NCBI GenBank assembly: GCA_030637945.1 | Contig: DAOWFN010000132.1 | Span: 1 to 6,937 of the forward strand | Reading direction: 5' to 3' | Length of the DNA: 6,937 nt | Source of the DNA: Gammaproteobacteria bacterium | Lineage (GTDB): Bacteria; Pseudomonadota; Gammaproteobacteria; SZUA-229 | Shown: one piece after another, positions 5,257 to 6,937 of the stretch | Layout: every line of letters begins with the position of its first letter | Position numbering within the stretch: the first letter of the stretch is position 1 | The notes under the pieces: model-generated | Databases searched by the model: none | Told to the model about the DNA's origin: nothing | Seen by the model: only the letters and a program-made list of their open reading frames with translations | Program-made: the position numbers and the translations under genes

Positions 5257-6660
5257 ATGAATAACGCAAAAACATTATACGATAAATTGTGGAATGAGCA
5301 TGTGGTACGGTCTGAGAAAGATGGTACCGCGCTATTGTATATCGATCGACATTTGGTGCATGAGGTAACATCACCGCAGGCGTTTGAAGGCTTGCGCGTT
5401 GCCGGTCGCGCTCCCTGGAGAACCAGTTCGATCGTCGCAGTGCCTGACCATAATGTACCGACGACTGATCGCAGTCAGGGCATTCTTGATCCTGTTGCAA
5501 AATTGCAGGTAGAGACCCTGGATAATAATTGCAGAGAGTTTGGTCTGACCGAATTTGATATGTCTGATGAGCGTCAGGGTATCGTGCATGTGATCGGTCC
5601 GGAGCAGGGCGCCACATTACCGGGTATGACAGTAGTCTGTGGCGACTCGCATACTTCTACACATGGTGCGTTTGGTGCATTGGCATTTGGTATTGGTACA
5701 TCCGAAGTCGAGCACGTTTTGGCAACACAGTGTCTGATGCAAAACAAAAGCATGAACATGCTGGTTTCCGTTGATGGCGAAGTGCGTGCAGGAGTTACCG
5801 CAAAAGATATCGTGCTGGCCATCATCGGCAAACTGGGTACGGCTGGTGGCACTGGATATGCGATCGAATTTGGCGGTGATGCGATCCGTGCGTTATCGAT
5901 AGAAGGCCGCATGACGGTTTGTAATATGGCGATCGAAGCGGGTGCCCGTGCGGGCATGGTGGCTGTTGACCAGGCTACGATGGATTATGTCAGAGGCCGT
6001 CCTTACTCGCCTACAGGTGAAACCTTACAAAAAGCGGAGAGCTACTGGTCGACTCTGCACAGTGATGAAGGGGCGCATTTTGATAAGGTTGTTCATCTTG
6101 ATGCGGCAGATATTAAACCGCAGGTCACCTGGGGGACATCGCCAGAGATGGTCGTTGATATTGATTCTGTTGTGCCGGATCCTGATGATATTAGTGATAA
6201 GGTGAAAGCCGATGGTATGCGTAAGGCGTTGGCTTATATGGGGCTCAAAGCAGGTACGCCAATCACTGAAATAACGCTGGATAAAGTTTTTATCGGTTCG
6301 TGTACGAACTCACGTATCGAAGATTTACGTGATGCTGCAAAAATTGCTCAGGGTAAAAAAGTGTCAGATAATATTAAACTGGCTATGGTCGTCCCGGGTT
6401 CTGGTTTAGTTAAAAGACAGGCTGAAGAAGAAGGGTTGGATAAAATTTTTATCGAGGCAGGTTTCGAGTGGCGTGAGCCGGGCTGTTCTATGTGCCTCGC
6501 TATGAATGCTGATCGACTCGAACCGGGTGAACGCTGCGCTTCAACTTCAAACCGTAATTTTGAAGGCAGGCAGGGGCAGGGCGGGCGTACGCATCTGGTG
6601 AGTCCGGCAATGGCTGCTGCGGCTGCAATCAACGGTCATTTTTCTAATACGAATAGTTAA
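5257..6660 (+). CDS. leuC: 3-isopropylmalate dehydratase large subunit
   Basis: LeuC with LeuD isomerises 2-isopropylmalate to 3-isopropylmalate, the second step specific to leucine synthesis, in the cytoplasm. The 467-residue product is full length (E. coli 466) and aligns along its whole length. Examples are KLWNEHVV, YIDRHLVHEVTSPQAF, DHNVPT, GIVHVIGPEQG, CGDSHTSTHGAFGALAFGIGTSEVEHVLATQ and ERCASTSNRNFEGRQG. The three [4Fe-4S] ligands of the aconitase family are present as Cys349 (FIGSCTNSR), Cys410 and Cys413 (PGCSMC). The ATG at 5257 gives the expected N-terminus. Its Shine-Dalgarno is poor: the nearest AGAG is about 12 nt upstream. Translation may therefore depend on the PEBP gene 27 nt before. 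The lipoprotein gene and leuD follow on the same strand. Confidence 0.98.
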   Translation: MNNAKTLYDKLWNEHVVRSEKDGTALLYIDRHLVHEVTSPQAFEGLRVAGRAPWRTSSIVAVPDHNVPTTDRSQGILDPVAKLQVETLDNNCREFGLTEFDMSDERQGIVHVIGPEQGATLPGMTVVCGDSHTSTHGAFGALAFGIGTSEVEHVLATQCLMQNKSMNMLVSVDGEVRAGVTAKDIVLAIIGKLGTAGGTGYAIEFGGDAIRALSIEGRMTVCNMAIEAGARAGMVAVDQATMDYVRGRPYSPTGETLQKAESYWSTLHSDEGAHFDKVVHLDAADIKPQVTWGTSPEMVVDIDSVVPDPDDISDKVKADGMRKALAYMGLKAGTPITEITLDKVFIGSCTNSRIEDLRDAAKIAQGKKVSDNIKLAMVVPGSGLVKRQAEEEGLDKIFIEAGFEWREPGCSMCLAMNADRLEPGERCASTSNRNFEGRQGQGGRTHLVSPAMAAAAAINGHFSNTNS

Positions 6661-6665
6661 AGCAA

Positions 6666-6672
6666 AGAGGTG
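6666..6672 (+). promoter_or_regulatory. Ribosome binding site of the small lipoprotein gene
   Basis: AGAGGTG is 6 nt before the ATG at 6679. This is far stronger than the sites before leuC and leuD, which suggests the lipoprotein frame was, or still is, translated well. Confidence 0.75.
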
Positions 6673-6678
6673 GTACTA

Positions 6679-6864
6679 ATGAAGCTTATTGTTACAGTGA
6701 TTTTTATGATGTCAGTACTTTCTGCCTGTAATTTTAAGGAAAGTTTAAAAGAAGCAGGCGATAGCATCTAGACAGGCGTTCAGAATGTTGGTGATGCAGC
6801 AAAAGAGTTGCCAGCTGATATAAGCGAAGCGTCAAACAAAGTTGAAGCCGATATTAAAGAATAG
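6679..6864 (+). pseudogene. Small entericidin-like lipoprotein gene interrupted by an in-frame TAG
   Basis: From the ATG at 6679 the frame encodes a lipoprotein signal: M-K-L, a hydrophobic stretch (residues 3-14), then the lipobox L-S-A-C with lipidated Cys17. The frame meets TAG at 6769-6771 after 30 codons. It then stays open for 30 more codons (T-G-V-Q-N-V-G-D-A-A-K-E-L-P...K-E) to a second TAG at 6862-6864. The part after the stop is rich in Ala, Glu, Asp and Lys and continues the first part (KEAGDSI, then TGVQNVGDAAKEL), like entericidin A/B family small lipoproteins. One CAG-to-TAG change would explain it, giving Gln31 in the intact protein. It lies between leuC (18 nt before) and leuD (10 nt after); I recall entericidin-like genes at this place in other gammaproteobacteria. 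Alternatives are a sequencing error, a functional 30-residue product (13-14 residues after lipidation), or suppressor read-through. Confidence 0.7.
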
Positions 6865-6874
6865 ATAATTATTT

Positions 6875-6937
6875 ATGCAAGTTTTTACACAACATACAGG
6901 AATAGTCGGACCGTTGGACCGGCCTAATGTCGATACC
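6875..6937 (+). CDS. leuD: 3-isopropylmalate dehydratase small subunit, 3' end beyond window
   Basis: Only the first 21 codons are visible. They read M-Q-V-F-T-Q-H-T-G-I-V-G-P-L-D-R-P-N-V-D-T, matching the LeuD N-terminus (HTG, then PLD, then NVDTD in E. coli). LeuD is the swivel-domain subunit that pairs with LeuC in isopropylmalate isomerase. The gene lies on the same strand as leuC, 214 nt further on, with the lipoprotein gene between. No Shine-Dalgarno is visible before the ATG; the upstream bases are AT-rich. The start is 10 nt after the original stop of the lipoprotein frame, which suggests translational coupling. The window ends in frame. Confidence 0.93.
   Translation, partial: MQVFTQHTGIVGPLDRPNVDT

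Noticed and set aside
5207..5957. Open frames on the - strand over PEBP and leuC
   Set aside because: They lie opposite well-conserved coding sequence, lack ribosome binding sites and have compositions typical of antisense shadows.
6769..6771. TAG read as pyrrolysine
   Set aside because: Nothing in the window supports pyrrolysine use, and a lipoprotein is an unlikely site. A nonsense change is simpler.

Overview
The window looks like ordinary chromosomal DNA of a gammaproteobacterium. PrmB, AroC, LeuC and the start of LeuD all read like their Escherichia coli and Pseudomonas counterparts. From memory, prmB-aroC-MFS and a LysR gene divergent from leuC are both arrangements seen in Pseudomonas and relatives. 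Genus cannot be decided from the sequence. No rRNA, tRNA, CRISPR array, transposase or integrase was seen, and no large new system.

Left part (1-3309), all on the + strand: the 3' portion of prmB (glutamine methyltransferase for ribosomal protein L3), then aroC (chorismate synthase, last step of the shikimate pathway), then an HcaT-like MFS transporter. A good sigma70-type promoter for aroC overlaps the end of prmB, with three ATAGTT copies at an exact 14-nt period across it. The aroC-MFS gap is filled by a long imperfect palindrome of about 136 bp (1998-2133), probably a dispersed intergenic repeat.

Middle part (3310-4533): a short acidic protein of unknown function with its own extended -10 promoter and a strong ribosome binding site. 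It is convergent with a LysR-type regulator on the - strand.

Right part (4534-6937): an AT-rich divergent intergenic region with a T-N11-A dyad typical of LysR-type binding sites. It is followed by a secreted PEBP (YbhB/YbcL-like) protein, leuC (isopropylmalate isomerase large subunit), a small entericidin-like lipoprotein gene interrupted by an in-frame TAG, and the first 21 codons of leuD. The short gaps and common direction suggest one leucine operon controlled by the divergent LysR protein. The two envelope-protein genes inside it are the unusual part.

Most worth checking are the interrupted lipoprotein gene between leuC and leuD, the large palindrome after aroC, the PEBP gene at the head of the leu operon and the unrecognised small gene.
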